NCBI GenBank assembly: GCA_035610835.1
Contig: CM069456.1
Coordinates: forward strand, 31,603,359 to 31,667,358
Direction: 5' to 3'
Length of the DNA stretch: 64,000 bases
Source of the DNA: Ophiura sarsii
Lineage: Eukaryota > Echinodermata > Ophiuroidea > Amphilepidida > Ophiuridae
In this document: positions 1 through 11,433 of the stretch, in pieces
Numbering within the stretch: position 1 is the stretch's first letter
Layout: the number at the start of each line of letters is the position of its first letter
Position numbers and translations under genes: made by a program
The notes under the pieces: generated by a model
What the model was told of the DNA's origin: nothing
Databases searched by the model: none
Seen by the model: the letters and a program-made list of their open reading frames with translations, nothing else

Positions 1-247
1 TTTAATATCTATAGATTATAATCAGGTCAGATGCACTTTTAGTTTGTTAGGTTGTTTTCAACGGTTAATGCGCACTGGCCTAATTGAATCAATGTTAAGA
101 TCCATTAGTAAACAGTGTCTTCAGAATAAAGCGCCTGATTGATTCCTGCTTCAGCCTGACTATGCCAGCGACATGGTTATGTCTTCCACAGGTGGTGTAT
201 GGATTTCAAGTGGAATAGGCCATTTGGGGAGGAACATGCTATTATTA

Positions 248-520
248 GGCTATATTAAACAAATATTTTGTCTCAAAGCTCCCGCGGCGCGTTAGTTAAT
301 TGATGCGCGTTAGAAGAAGAAAGAAGAAGAAGAAAAAATCCCAAAGTTTCACAGATATTTCAGATTTTCATTGATCACATAATTTTAAATACAAAAAGGT
401 CACTTTAACAAAGATTTCAATTTTTTATATTTATAAAAAAAAAATTTTAAAAAATGCATTCCACATTAGGTTTTGAAGAAAAAAAAGCTTTGAGACAAAA
501 GATTTATTTTTAATATAGCC
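248..520. mobile_element. Harbinger-like MITE (TTA target duplication)
   Basis: GGCTATATTAAACAAATATT at 248 faces AATATAGCC ending 520; both arms include TTTTGTCTCAAAGCT. TTA flanks both sides (245-247, 521-523). No ORF is seen. Confidence 0.75.
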
Positions 521-627
521 TTATACATAATGTATATTCGTTCCATTTCTTAATTCTCAGATTAAATATAAACTCTGATTTGTTTCTATCTGAGCGTTTA
601 AAGTAAGATAAATAGTTTAATACTCAC

Positions 628-671
628 AAGAGCTCCTTCCTTGACATCAAGATTCTGTAGGACTGCATCGC
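628..671 (-). CDS. VPS13-like gene, coding exon 2 (gene continues off the left edge)
   Basis: On the minus strand a cag acceptor (672-674) precedes 44 nt that complete the split Gly codon of exon 1 and read DAVLQNLDVKEGAL, followed by a gtgagt donor (622-627). With exon 1 this gives the VPS13 N-terminal pattern GIWGG-x-x-x-L-x-NL-x-x-KE-x-AL of VPS13A/C. The exon ends in phase 0. No third exon is recognisable in 1-627, so the remainder of this very long gene must lie beyond the window. Confidence 0.85.
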
Positions 672-3547
672 CTGAAATGAGACAACAATATAGAGATTAA
701 ATTTAAATAAAAGTAATACTTTCTGCTTATAAATAACAACATCAGAGAAAAAAACACACCATCGTATCATTCCCCAAGGCCTCAACTGAATCCCAAAACC
801 CCTAACCCAACCCTATACTAACCCCAATTGGAAAAAGCAATTATAATTCAAAAACAAATTTTGCCTACAAAAGACATCAAATCATCAAAAACAATTATGA
901 TCATTGATGTGTAAAATTTCAAATTATTATTTTATGTTAACTTTATCGATTATTTCATGAAAGCTGAATTATTCAAATGTAATGTTATAACCTGCAGCAA
1001 CTGATGCTCAATTGATTTTCAAACAACAAACTTTTTCCTTTGTGCAGATATATTATCTTGGTGCTAACAATAACATTCTACAATTTACATTTTTAGTCAT
1101 TCTTAATCATCTAATGCTAAAACTACAGGCGTGGATCTGTGAAAAGTATCAGGGGACAGAAATGGGCAACATTTATGTGGGGTGGAAGGCACACCGGGTC
1201 CTGCAGGCAGTGGGATTCAAAACCAGCCCAACAGCATAGGGAGTCTCAAGAACATAACACAATAAAGATATATACCCACTTTTTATTTTGCCGTTTATGA
1301 TTGAAGCATGAAAAGCGCAAACATTAATATAGTGCAAAAATTGCTATGTTTACATCAATTTTGATTATGAGGTGGCAGCATTTGTTTGCCACCTTAATTC
1401 AATTACAAAGCCAAATTGGGCTACATGTGCTACAACTGAAAATTTGACAGACAACACTTCCACAGCCAAGCTGAGTTCCCTATTAATTTATTATACTAAA
1501 TGACCTTGACCTGAAATAGACATGGTGTGGTAATTTTCAACAAGACAATAGTCCATTTTCAAATTATTTTCTTTGAACAAAGAGGGGGTGTGTGTCTCTT
1601 TAAAAGGGGGGTCCCACAATACTGAATCAGTGGCTTTCACTGGCTGTCTGATATAATTAAATTATAAACAAGGCAAAAGAATAAACAAAATTTGTAGGGC
1701 CATTAAAATTAACTGTATTAGGTAAAGGATTTACTACCCATGTGTTACAATACAAGCACAATAAATAATTTCATGGCAGCTGTATTTATGGTCTGGTGTA
1801 TCAACACTTATAAACCCCATTGTTTACTCAGTAAGGACACCATGAGGACACTTGGGCAGTTGGGCAGTGTTGCCAGATTCTGGTTTAGGAGCCCAAATTG
1901 GAAACTTGTGTAGAGTCACTGGTTCTGACCAGTGACCACTGACTATTAGATTTTTAAAAAATAAAATAAAATGATCAATTACTTTTACTTAAGTCATTAA
2001 CAATAAATAAATAGACCCTAATAAATTTATGAATTAATAAAAAAAACGGGGGGGGGGGGGGGGGGGGGAGGGGGGATTCCATGTTGCACAACACACATTC
2101 GAGTTTATTTGGGTTTATAGAGACTCAGATTTCTCGAACTCTCAAGCTCAATAATGAAAATGGCAAGCTCTTCTTCAAAAATCTCAAGCAAAGTGTCTCA
2201 ACACAATCATCATTACATTCCTGCTATGCGACTGTAAAACTGACAACTGCAGTCCTTGCCATATCACATGCATTGTATTCAAGTTAAAGTAAATGCAAGT
2301 TAATGCTTGTGTTTGTTGAGAGCATTTACATGTAATGTACATGATACTGAAGGGGGAAAACCTTTTGGCTAAGATTTAGAATACCCTATCCTTATTATTC
2401 CTCACTGTGTAAGTGTATGCTATGCAGTGGGTGGTAGGGTATATTAAAGGAACTCCAAACCTCAAATCCAATTTCCAACCTCAAAACAAGTTTTGCATTT
2501 TTCTGAACTAGTGAAGTCTGTAACTTGGTGCTAGTTGGTAGCCTATCCCACATGGCACCAAGACCTTTTAAATGTAAGTTTACTACTGTTTGTGCAGTGT
2601 GTGTTGACTGTGTGGGTGGGTTAAACTATTTTGTACTGAACCGGTCAAATCAACCCACTCAATTCCAATACTATTATTAATATCTGGCTGAATATGTACC
2701 TTCAAAATAATCTATACAGGCATAGTAATAATGTTGTTTACATTAAACCAGCGATTAAGCATACTTTAGATCCCTGGGTATACTGTATACATCAATTGCA
2801 CGGTAGAAAAATGTCTCATGATGTTGTGACTATTTCAAGAACTTCGTAAATGTTGATGTTTGCCCCTGTTGAAAACTTTTCGGATTGAAATTTAAAATCA
2901 TTGGCAATTTGTTTGTGTATTTGTAAAAAATCTTGTTTCAAAATCACTGTACCTTTAAATCAGACATAAGTCACACAAACAAATTGGGGTTTGCATTGAA
3001 TCGAATGGAATGGCCACGGCCCATTTACTGTAAATACCAAAGGAACAGTACTACCAAGTCTGCAATTATGTAGCCCAATTAGGGACCAATTCATACGCTA
3101 TCCCTCCTTGAAGCGGTGAAGAAGGCACAAAATTCAAAGATTGTTCCACTTTTGTCAATTTATTAATCAACACTCAGCCTGAATTTGCAAGTTGGAAAAG
3201 GGGTCTATGACCATAAATAATAGACATGTAGCGTGTCTTGTCTTGATTGATGGGATTCCCTAATCATTTATTCAATATCTGAACTACCTTTGACAATTAG
3301 AAATAGAGTAGAACATGTGTTATTCTGAACTTATTTAGAAATGCTCTTTGAAATGGCTATTTAAAATTACGAGTGCACATAATAGTTTGGTAGAAATGCA
3401 TAGGTCTATTTACTGTAAGACACATGAGCCTTGACATTTAATTTTTGGGAGGCATTTATTTAAAAGTAACTATTTTACACCTATGAGCAAGGACCCACGT
3501 CCATACATAAAGAATTTTGAAATAGTCCTTAAGAGCAAGAAGGCCAA

Positions 3548-3715
3548 TTCCAAGGGCTAGGGGCTCCCTTTTCAAGGGCTGGGGCATCCTTATTCGAGGC
3601 ATAGGGTCGCCCTTTTCAAGGCCTATGGTCTACCTTTTCAAGACCTAGGGTCACCCTTTTCAAGGCCTAGGGTCTCCCTTTTCAAGGCCTAGGACCTCCC
3701 TTTTCAAGGCTTAGA
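3548..3715. repeat. Minisatellite, unit about 22-27 bp
   Basis: About seven imperfect repeats of CAAGGCCTAGGGTCTCCCTT with flanking T run. It lies in VPS13 intron 1. Confidence 0.85.
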
Positions 3716-4629
3716 CACAAGAGTATTAATCTGATTTAGAGTATTAATTTAAACCAAGTCAATCATTTAGTGTGCCAAACATTGTATCTGAAACATGAAC
3801 ATAGGCCTACAATTTAATATCTGCACTGTTACAATACTCATAACTTGGTAAATCCTTTATCATTGAATGAATGTCCAAGGACTGCTAAATTACAAATATT
3901 TAGAGATATCCTGTTTGAAGGTAAAGCACCTTGAAAAGGGCAATTGACAATCGTTTCAATGCTTACAAACAATGTTAAGATGTGATTGTGCAGAACTGCA
4001 GTGTATAGTAGGGCCTAGGCTATCTATTTAAAAGGGTGGTAATCTTCTTTTTTCTCGATAGCTATGTGCAGTAAGTTCTCACTAAATGAATCCAAGCAGC
4101 ATGTACATGTAATGTATGCTAATGCTGCGCTAGCACACAATCGGTTATTAATCGTGCATTTCATGTGTTTACGCTATTGGAAACTTGTTCGTTCAATAAT
4201 TAACAAGGGCAATTTTTCACTAAAATATTTGCTCTTACAGGGCCTTATCCTTCCTTTTTTTGGACGCTTGGGACGCTTAACTTTTTTTTAATTTGCCTTA
4301 GTTTGCCTTAGAAATTTTAGACTATTTTTTCAGCTCTTTCAGACAGGCAAAACTTACAAAATCAATTGAAAAAAGGTGAAAAAGGGTCACGAAAAAACAC
4401 AATGTTTGAGTAGAATTTTCCCAAGTAACTAATTATTCTTTAGATTTTGCAATGCGAACGCGGCCAAAAATTCATAACGCGGGCGGGAGGTGATAGGAAA
4501 CTATGATTCGAGTTTCATTGGCCTAAATATAAGGATAGTCAGCGTCATAATGTTATAGACATAATTCCAACCCAGCTCAGCCAACAACGAAACATGCTCG
4601 CGTTTTGGTCCACTTTCTTTTTAGCATTA

Positions 4630-5391
4630 GGCCCCTTGCAATTAAATGTGAGTTTACTGTTGCGTTTTTGAAAACCAGGACGAGGTGACTATTTAATATT
4701 AATATTGTAATATTTTGGGATGAAGTCACCTGATTTAATATTGTCGGCGTTGTTAACTATTATCCAAGGTACGAATACAATTCAAATGCTGTTAATTATG
4801 TCCTACCATCACCTGCATTGGCTTTGCATTTTGTTTCTTTTATAAAGGAATCTATTCATATTTGCATCCCTATTTTGAATATGAATATTAATGAGATATT
4901 TGATGTTTGTAAAACAAAATTCGTTACGCTAGCTCGAAGAATTTTGAAGATGGCGATCGTAAATAAACCTGAAATATTACCCAGAATGCACTATGAAACT
5001 CCAAAGAAGTTCAGCGGTTCGGCTTTGCGGACGCTAGGCAAAAAACTAAAAATAACTCGGCAATGTTTTGGTGTGACGTCATGCGCAGAAGCGATTGCGC
5101 AGTAATCAATTGCCGTGCCTACGAATATGCTTCAAATGCACACATTTCAATACAGAGCGACAATTGCAAGTTTCGTGCAGAGTTTTTTACTTCACAGAAA
5201 TGTTTTCCCAACCCGGAAGTATTGAAATGCGGCTCATCCGCTAATTTCATCGCCGGAAAAGTGTTAAAAAGCTTATGAAAAAGCTTTAAACAATGAAATA
5301 ATTAAATATTTTTAAAATATTACATATATCACGCGGGTGACTTTTGGATGCGCGCGGGCAACAGTAAACTCACATTTAATTGCAAGGGGCC
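4630..5391. mobile_element. 762 bp Harbinger-like non-autonomous element
   Basis: Near-perfect ~34 bp TIRs start GGCCCCTTGCAATTAAATGT and are flanked by TTA on both sides (4627-4629, 5392-5394). Internal ORFs (95 and 71 codons) resemble nothing I know and are probably chance. It includes a TGACGTCA word at 5074. Confidence 0.82.
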
Positions 5392-5612
5392 TTATGACAC
5401 TCTATAGGCTATACATGTATATTATCTGTTAAAAGTTGACATTTTTGCGTGGTGGTTTTATTTTCACGCTTTTCGCACAAAATATTTTTCGTGAAAATTA
5501 TAACACACAAAAATATTGTTTTCAACATTCATGCAGTGCATCCAGAAGGTTGCCCGCAAAAAACAAAAATCACGAAATGTCTATGAATTATATCAAAATG
5601 CGTGAAAATATC

Positions 5613-6717
5613 TTAAGGGCAGTGTCAACCCGGTACTTGTTTCAAAAATTAAATTTCATATTTCTCTATTATTTAATACTTTTATATGTATTCTATCATT
5701 ACCATCATAAGTTACTACTCGGAAGCGATTATTTCCCGTTCTTTTGGGTGATTTTAAATTGTTGTTTTGGTAAGTTTGAGTCAGGAAAAGGCGCATGGTT
5801 ATTTGGCGGGAATTTAAGCGGAGTTCCGCGCTTTTCAAATGCTGCGACAGCTGTTCGATCATTGCGTCACGCGCTGAAACTACCCGCGCGTAATACTAGA
5901 CGCGCCGCTTAATATCCGCGACGTAGACGCGAAAAACAAAAGAGCGCAAAACAATGTCTAAAAATGTAAACAAAGGCCAATCTTACGATCATTTAAATTT
6001 CAGTTTTCTTCCAATTTCTTCACATTGTGACAATATAAATTGAATCTGATAGTTTATAATGATTGTTCATAATAGTATACTCGCTTTTTAGGTCACACGC
6101 CCCTGTATTCCGTGAACATTTAGCTTTAAATGGTGGAAAATGTCAATATTTTTACTAAATCGATGTTTTCTAGAAGTTCAAATTTGAAGGAATTTTACGA
6201 ATTTTCAGACAACATAACTAAAAATATATCAAACTATCAGGTAAGCTTTTACTACCATTGTGTAGAGGACTTTCAGCGCTAGGAGGCAAATTTTTATTTT
6301 TTCGATTATGGATTTTAAACTCGAGATATGCATCCATTTCTAGCCAAATGTATGCAAAAAAACACGACTTTTACACTTTTCCGATGTTTTTAGCAATATT
6401 TCCAAAAGCAAGCCTTATTTTGGTAAAAGAAAAAATTGCCTCCTAGACAAAATTGTCTTGTTTACAAAAATGTATATTAGAACAAATTACCATTTTTTAT
6501 TTTTTAGTTATGCTTTCTGAAAAATTTGGGGTAAAAAAATCTCTTTTTGGTTCATTTCTCAAAATTTAGTTTATTTAGTATCACATTGATATCACCATCG
6601 GATTCCTTATCAAATTTCCTTTGTAAAAATGTATACTTTTATGTACTTTTATTCAATATTCTCAAACTTAGAAGCAAAAGTTGATCATCAAAATATTAGG
6701 GTTGACACTTCCCTTAA
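5613..6717. mobile_element. piggyBac-like 1.1 kb element (TTAA target)
   Basis: The ends TTAAGGGCAGTGTCAACCC and the complement of GGGTTGACACTTCCCTTAA form 17-19 bp TIRs flanked by TTAA, the piggyBac signature. It sits inside another repeat, whose words GCGTGAAAATATC and GCGAAAATATTGG lie on its two sides. Confidence 0.72.
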
Positions 6718-6770
6718 TGCGAAAATATTGGCTTTTACAGTAGCCTAAATAATGTAATGCGAGGCCTATA

Positions 6771-6911
6771 GGTAAATTAATAAGTGAACGAACATCACGA
6801 ACGCAGTACAAAGATGAACGCGCCCGAAATTATCACACGAATGGTTGTGGGCGCTTTACGCAATGTACGCGATACGCTGCTTAGTTGTGTTCGTTCAATT
6901 ACTAATTTACC
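6771..6911. mobile_element. ~140 bp MITE, GAACGAACA family, copy 1
   Basis: The inverted ends are GGTAAATTAATAAGTGAACG and CGTTCAATTACTAATTTACC. The CG-rich core ACGCAATGTACGC is shared with the copy at 7872-8021. Confidence 0.78.
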
Positions 6912-7216
6912 TAGTCCTTTCATGACCCTCTTGAGGTGAGGGTCATTATTGCGCACACAGTAATGTAAAGTCGAACCATACCAGAAAAGAAAGCCCTCCA
7001 CATTGTCCAGATTTTGTTTTATGTTAAATTTTATTCTTAAACATTGTGTGCAACTCGGGGTGCCACTGTGGCCTTTGGGTCTTCAAAACGGTGAGTGGGA
7101 CATAAAACCGGAGGATTTTTCAGGTGATTGAATTCTGAAATTGGTTCCCTTTTGGCCTTTTCTGAATAGCCCTCTCTGATATCCTTTGTATCTGTTGAGA
7201 CTATGTGAGTCCTAAC

Positions 7217-7795
7217 TAGGGCTGTGAATTTCGGGTATTTGTGTACCCGGGTACCCGACCCATTTTCCGGACGGGTACCCGGGTACACAAATACCCTCCC
7301 CCCTCCCCCCCTCCCCCCCCCCCCCACAAAAAAAAAAAAAAAAAAATCAATTTTTTTTTCCCAATTTTTTTTCACTTAAAAAAAATATCGGAGTATACTA
7401 ATGCACCCCTTGTAGCTTCCTGTCCATTTCTATAACACCAAAGGTTAAGGATTATATACAAACATAAGCCCACTAAAAAATTCAGTAAATTATCAGTTAA
7501 TACAGCAAGATAGTATAGTACTATTTTAGTATAGGATCTTTGGGTCATGAGTTACTATTCCTATATATGGTGTGGGTCATGAGGTTACTGTGGGTTATTT
7601 AGTTTCAAATATGGGTCATCTAAGGTCCTGTTTTGGACTTGGAAACTTAACTGTTTTGAACTTGGAAAAATAAAATAAATGTAAACAAAATTGGGATTTT
7701 TTTAAATTATTTCGGGTATCGGGTACCTTATTTCGGGTACCCGGGTACCTTATTTCGGGCGGGTACCCGTTTGCCCGCCCGAAATTCCCAGCCTT
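7217..7795. mobile_element. hAT-like element with GGGTACCC core
   Basis: TAGGGCTGTGAATTTCGGG faces CCCGAAATTCCCAGCCTT, flanked by the 9 bp direct repeat AGTCCTAAC (7208-7216, 7796-7804; an 8 bp core fits hAT). Inside are several palindromic GGGTACCCGGGTAC words and long C and A tracts. Confidence 0.75.
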
Positions 7796-7871
7796 AGTCC
7801 TAACCTAATTCAACATCATCAACAATTAGGTAGGCCCGTTCACTAACATTGTAATTGTGGTACTAGATTAC

Positions 7872-8021
7872 TATAGTCAAATTAATAATTGAACGAACAA
7901 CACGCACGCAGCACAAAGATGATCGCGCCCGTAATTGTCACGCTTATGGCTGTGCGTGTCTCACGCAATGTACGCAATACGCTGCTTCAATGTGTTCGTT
8001 CAATTATAAATTTGACTATAT
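7872..8021. mobile_element. ~150 bp MITE, GAACGAACA family, copy 2
   Basis: The ends TATAGTCAAATTAATAATTG and CAATTATAAATTTGACTATA are inverted; GAACGAACA and GTTCGTTC lie just inside. Confidence 0.8.
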
Positions 8022-8386
8022 AGTCACCTCCGCCTTCTGTAAAGTCGTCCTACCCCAAAGTCGTCCTAACGCGAAGTCTTCACTCATTAATTCAGCCAAT
8101 TTTACGTGAATTGATACCTCTCAATAACAATGGTTCAAGGGAAATGACCTGAGACGATTATAACTGCAAGTTTCAGTTTGGACAAAAGGGGAAGACTAAA
8201 GGGCGACTTGCATTTAGGCTAGGCCTGAATTTGCATTAACCCTAACCGCACTGAATCTCACTAAATCTCACTAAATCTCACTACCAGAAACTATCTCCGC
8301 GCACATGGTGCTGGCATTGCCTCGATGATGTCACCTACATGTACCGCAGGCATATGTCGGCAGGAATTCTTTTAGCCGGCATATGC

Positions 8387-8460
8387 GCTGGGAGTTTAGC
8401 TCAGTTGGTAGAGGGACAGACTGGGGGTGCGGATGGTCCCAAGATCGAATCTCGGGGGGT
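8387..8460 (+). mobile_element. tRNA-like head of a probable SINE
   Basis: TTAGCTCAGTTGGTAGAG is a perfect tRNA D-arm/A-box and AGATCGAATCT resembles a B box, but the acceptor ends do not pair. It is therefore a tRNA relic or SINE head rather than a tRNA gene. Confidence 0.55.
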
Positions 8461-9021
8461 GCTGGGTGATTTTTCGGGTCCAAAAAATAGTACTTCCCCC
8501 CCCCCACCCCCGATACGCACAAAAAATATAGCTTTAGTCTTTACTGATACTGGTTTAGTGGTTAGGGTTAATTAAATAAAGCTAAGGTAAAAGGATGACT
8601 TTGCGGTAGGAATGGTAGGACGACTTTGTTTTGAGGACGACTTTGCGGTAGGAGTAGGACGACTTTAGTTCGCTGAGGACGAGTTTGCGCAGGCTAGGCC
8701 GAAGCGAAGTGCCCGGTATTTGTTATAAAAAATTGTTTTTTTACCAGACAGACATGACATGCATGATGAGACCAAATTATTCAATCATCAATGGCTTTTA
8801 TTTCAACTGTATCTATAATTACTACACGCTTGTTAGGTCCCCCGGTATAGGCTTAACACAACAACAAAAGCCCCCTCCCCCTCCCCTTCCCCAACACACA
8901 CACCCATGGGCCACAGCAAATACAAGCAAGCAAGCACGTAAACCAGTTCAACAAAACAACCATCAATGTCAATCAACAGCATAAACAATTTTCATGACAA
9001 TAACAAAAACAATAAACTTAC

Positions 9022-9121
9022 CTCCCCAAATACCCAGTTTTAGCTGAGAAGCATCTAAATTTTCCACATATGCACCGAGAAATCGGTTGAGGAGATCAAC
9101 AACCAACGATTCAAACACCAT
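9022..9121 (-). CDS. VPS13: VPS13A/C-type lipid transfer protein, coding exon 1 (start codon)
   Basis: The minus strand reads ATG at 9121 and encodes 33 residues beginning [20 protein letters not shown] and ending [12 protein letters not shown], then a split Gly codon and a gtaagt donor at 9016-9021. This is the conserved chorein N-terminus of VPS13A and VPS13C, whose start and first splice site fall at the same place. VPS13 proteins are bridge-like lipid transporters at organelle contact sites, and the chorein end contacts the donor membrane (family knowledge). The start is chosen because the reading begins exactly at the conserved MVFES. Which paralogue this is (A, C or an unduplicated VPS13) cannot be settled from 48 residues. 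VPS13D is unlikely because its N-terminus differs. Its promoter must lie between 9122 and about 9350, facing away from DHX29. Confidence 0.9.
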
Positions 9122-9350
9122 TTTGGTTGTTTAATCGACCTTTTCGGGCAAAAAACACGACAACTTCATCTGCGTTTTCAGTCCGTGAAACTCACAGCTT
9201 GCAGACGCTCGCGCTGTTGTTGCAATTTTTGTCTGGCCGGCCGTCGACTCTGAGAAAATGAAACGGCAGCTATTTTTATGACGACGCCCTGAACCCAAAA
9301 TAGAGGGCAGCAGATCATAAAAGTAGAAGCCAAATTTCCGAATGCAAGAT
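9122..9350 (-). promoter_or_regulatory. Probable VPS13 5' UTR and core promoter region
   Basis: This short CpG-containing stretch lies directly upstream of the VPS13 start codon and is followed by repeats from about 9364. No TATA box is obvious. The call rests on position only. Confidence 0.4.
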
Positions 9351-9363
9351 TTTACAAAATGGT

Positions 9364-9697
9364 TAAAGGGGACACAATGTAACTTGTTGAATTTTTTAAA
9401 AATTTTAATTCATATACTTCAGAATTCAAGATGAACATTAACAATTGCCATTATTGTTGTTTCTACTAAAAAAAAACCCAGCAAAACTTGATACCATGTA
9501 AAATGATGGTTGCGGCTTTACCAGTATTTTTGAATCAATGTTTTGTTGTACAAAGAGGGCTGATTTTTCTTAATCCTTATAGGTGTAAGTTCATACATGT
9601 AATACAATTGTAAAAATATACAAATCCCAGTTTTTATCATATATTTTTGTAATTGAGGGCGCTGCCTCCACCACATCTCTTAATGCCCCTTTAAGTG
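9364..9697. mobile_element. Short copy of the AAAGGGGCA-ended repeat family
   Basis: It starts TTAAAGGGGACA and ends TGCCCCTTTAA. It shares CTTAATCCTTATAGGTGTAA, CAATTGTAAAAATA and TGAGGGCGCTGCCTCCACCA (one orientation or the other) with 10394-11433 and 14352-14812. Confidence 0.7.
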
Positions 9698-10393
9698 TTT
9701 ACACACTTTCTAATCTGGTACCTGATATTTTTTAATTAAAATTAAAATACAGTAATGAGAACTTGGGGTGATGAAAATCAAATCAGTAATCATTTCGTTT
9801 GTCTATATTATGTAGACGTTCTTTATTTAGTTTTAAGTGACGCTGGCTCATCAGTTATACTTTATAGTAGATTTATGAGTTTTTTATGAGGGACCGGGAA
9901 GAGGGAAGGGTGTCAAACTTCAGAAGGGAAAGAGGGGGCTCATTTTGAAGAATGTGAACGTTTATAAACAATACACAGAGATCATTCCATCATTCCAAAC
10001 CGTCTGGTCAAGCCATGTCCTTCCCTTATTAATGTTCTGAATAATAGCCAAATCGTTATAGTTCAATCGTTCAATAATTCACTCATTCAATCATTCAATC
10101 ATCGCCCCCCCCCCCCCCCCCCCCAACCCCGGGGATTCCCCCTGGACCTAACCAAGGGGACTTTAAGCTGGCGCCTGAACAACATGCTGTCAGCATGTGC
10201 TAAGGGGCTGTAATTTTCTTCGGTAGGGGGCGGTCCCAAATATGGGGGTCACTAGGTTTCTTTTTACCACAGACAAAATAGGGGGTCATGACATCAATAT
10301 CTTCGGTACTTTTGTCGTGGGTGGGCAGTGTAGGTCCCACATGATCCTGGGGTCATAGTTTTTTTACATCGAAAATAGGGGCGGGTAATGAAA

Positions 10394-11433
10394 TTAAAGG
10401 GGCACGAAGAGATGTATTGGAGGCTGCACCCTCAATTATGATAAAAACTGGGATTTGTTTATTTTTACAATTGTATTACATGTAGGCTTATTAACTTACA
10501 CTCTAAGAAATTAACTTACCCTTTTTTGTCCTGCCAGGAGAACCCTTAAAGGTTCTTTAAAGAACCAAAAACAGTTCCCCAAACGTGATACAGAACCATT
10601 TTTGGTTGATACAGAACCATTTTTGGTTCTATGAAAAACCTTGTTTGGTTCTATGAAGAACCTTGTTTGGTTGTCCAATTTTCAAGAACCTTTTTTGAAG
10701 GTTCAAGAGAGAGGTTCTTTATAGAACCTTCAAAAAAGGTTCTCGAAAATTGAAGAACCCAAAAAGGTTCTTCATAGAACCAAAAATGGTTCTGTATCAA
10801 CCAAAAATGGTTCTGTATCATGTTTGGGGAACTATTTTTGGTTCTTTAAAGAACCTTTAAGACGGTTCTCCTGGCAGGACAACTTTAGAACCATTTTTTC
10901 TAAGGTGTACAAACATATATATATAAGGATTAAGAAAAAACAGCCCTCTTTGTACAATAAAACGTCGATTCAAAAATGCTGGTTGAGCCTGGATCACGGG
11001 GCTTACCAGGATCATGAAAGGTTCAATATGATAGCGATGGTATTGCTTTAATCAAGTTTTGCTGGGTTTTTGTGAGTAGAAACATCAATAAGGGTTATTT
11101 CTAATGTTCATTTTGAATTCTGAAGTAATTTAATTTTGAAAAAAAATCTTCAACACTAAAAATGAAGAACCGAAGAAAATTACCGCCCCCCCCCCCCCAA
11201 GCCTCCAACCCAACCCCCCCCCCCCCCAAGCCTCCAACCCCCCCCCCCCCCCCCCCCAAGACCTCAAATTCAGAAGCTTTGCCACTATGCTTCCGGTTTG
11301 ATCTTTGATTTTTGAACAAATGTTGAAATTGGCTCCATTTAATTATGCACTTGAAACACTGCCAAAAGCTGCCCTCCCTTGTAATTGAGGGTGTTGCCGG
11401 CCTCCACCACATCTCTTAATGCGGCCCCTTTAA
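10394..11433. mobile_element. Long copy of the AAAGGGGCA-ended family with a nested hairpin
   Basis: The ends read TAAAGGGGCACGAAGAGATG with GGAGGCTGCACCCTCAATTA, against TAATTGAGGGTGTTGCCGGC and ATCTCTTAATGCGGCCCC. An AGAACC hairpin (10499-10910) and C tracts (11185-11258) interrupt it. Confidence 0.75.
10499..10910. mobile_element. Foldback MITE built of AGAACC/GGTTCT words
   Basis: The arms 10528-10700 and 10710-10880 are near-perfect inverted repeats, from GTCCTGCCAGGAGAACC to GGTTCTCCTGGCAGGAC. GGTTCT or AGAACC occurs more than twenty times. The outer ends CACTCTAAGAAA and TTTTCTAAGGTG are flanked by TA. Confidence 0.85.

Larger units (their letters stand above)
672..9021 (-). other. 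VPS13 intron 1 (8.35 kb)
   Basis: Between the two coding exons I see no other gene. Besides the elements listed separately it holds a long G run (2048-2075), a C run (7301-7324), a CTCACTAAAT trinucleotide-like repeat (8253-8283), and repeated words AAGTCGTCCTA / AGGACGACTTT around 8040-8080 and 8590-8690 in opposite orientation. Stretches 672-3540 and 3716-4600 are otherwise featureless. Confidence 0.75.

Noticed and set aside
5436..5912. 158-codon ORF
   Set aside because: It spans the end of a piggyBac-like element and low-complexity AT DNA, with no family resemblance.
7037..7375. 112-codon minus-strand ORF rich in Gly and Phe
   Set aside because: It is produced by poly-C and poly-A tracts within the hAT-like element.
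8387..8460. Functional tRNA gene
   Set aside because: The A box is good but the acceptor stem does not pair and the B box is imperfect.
11101..11412. 103-codon minus-strand Gly-rich ORF
   Set aside because: It comes from C-run repeats inside the AAAGGGGCA-ended family.
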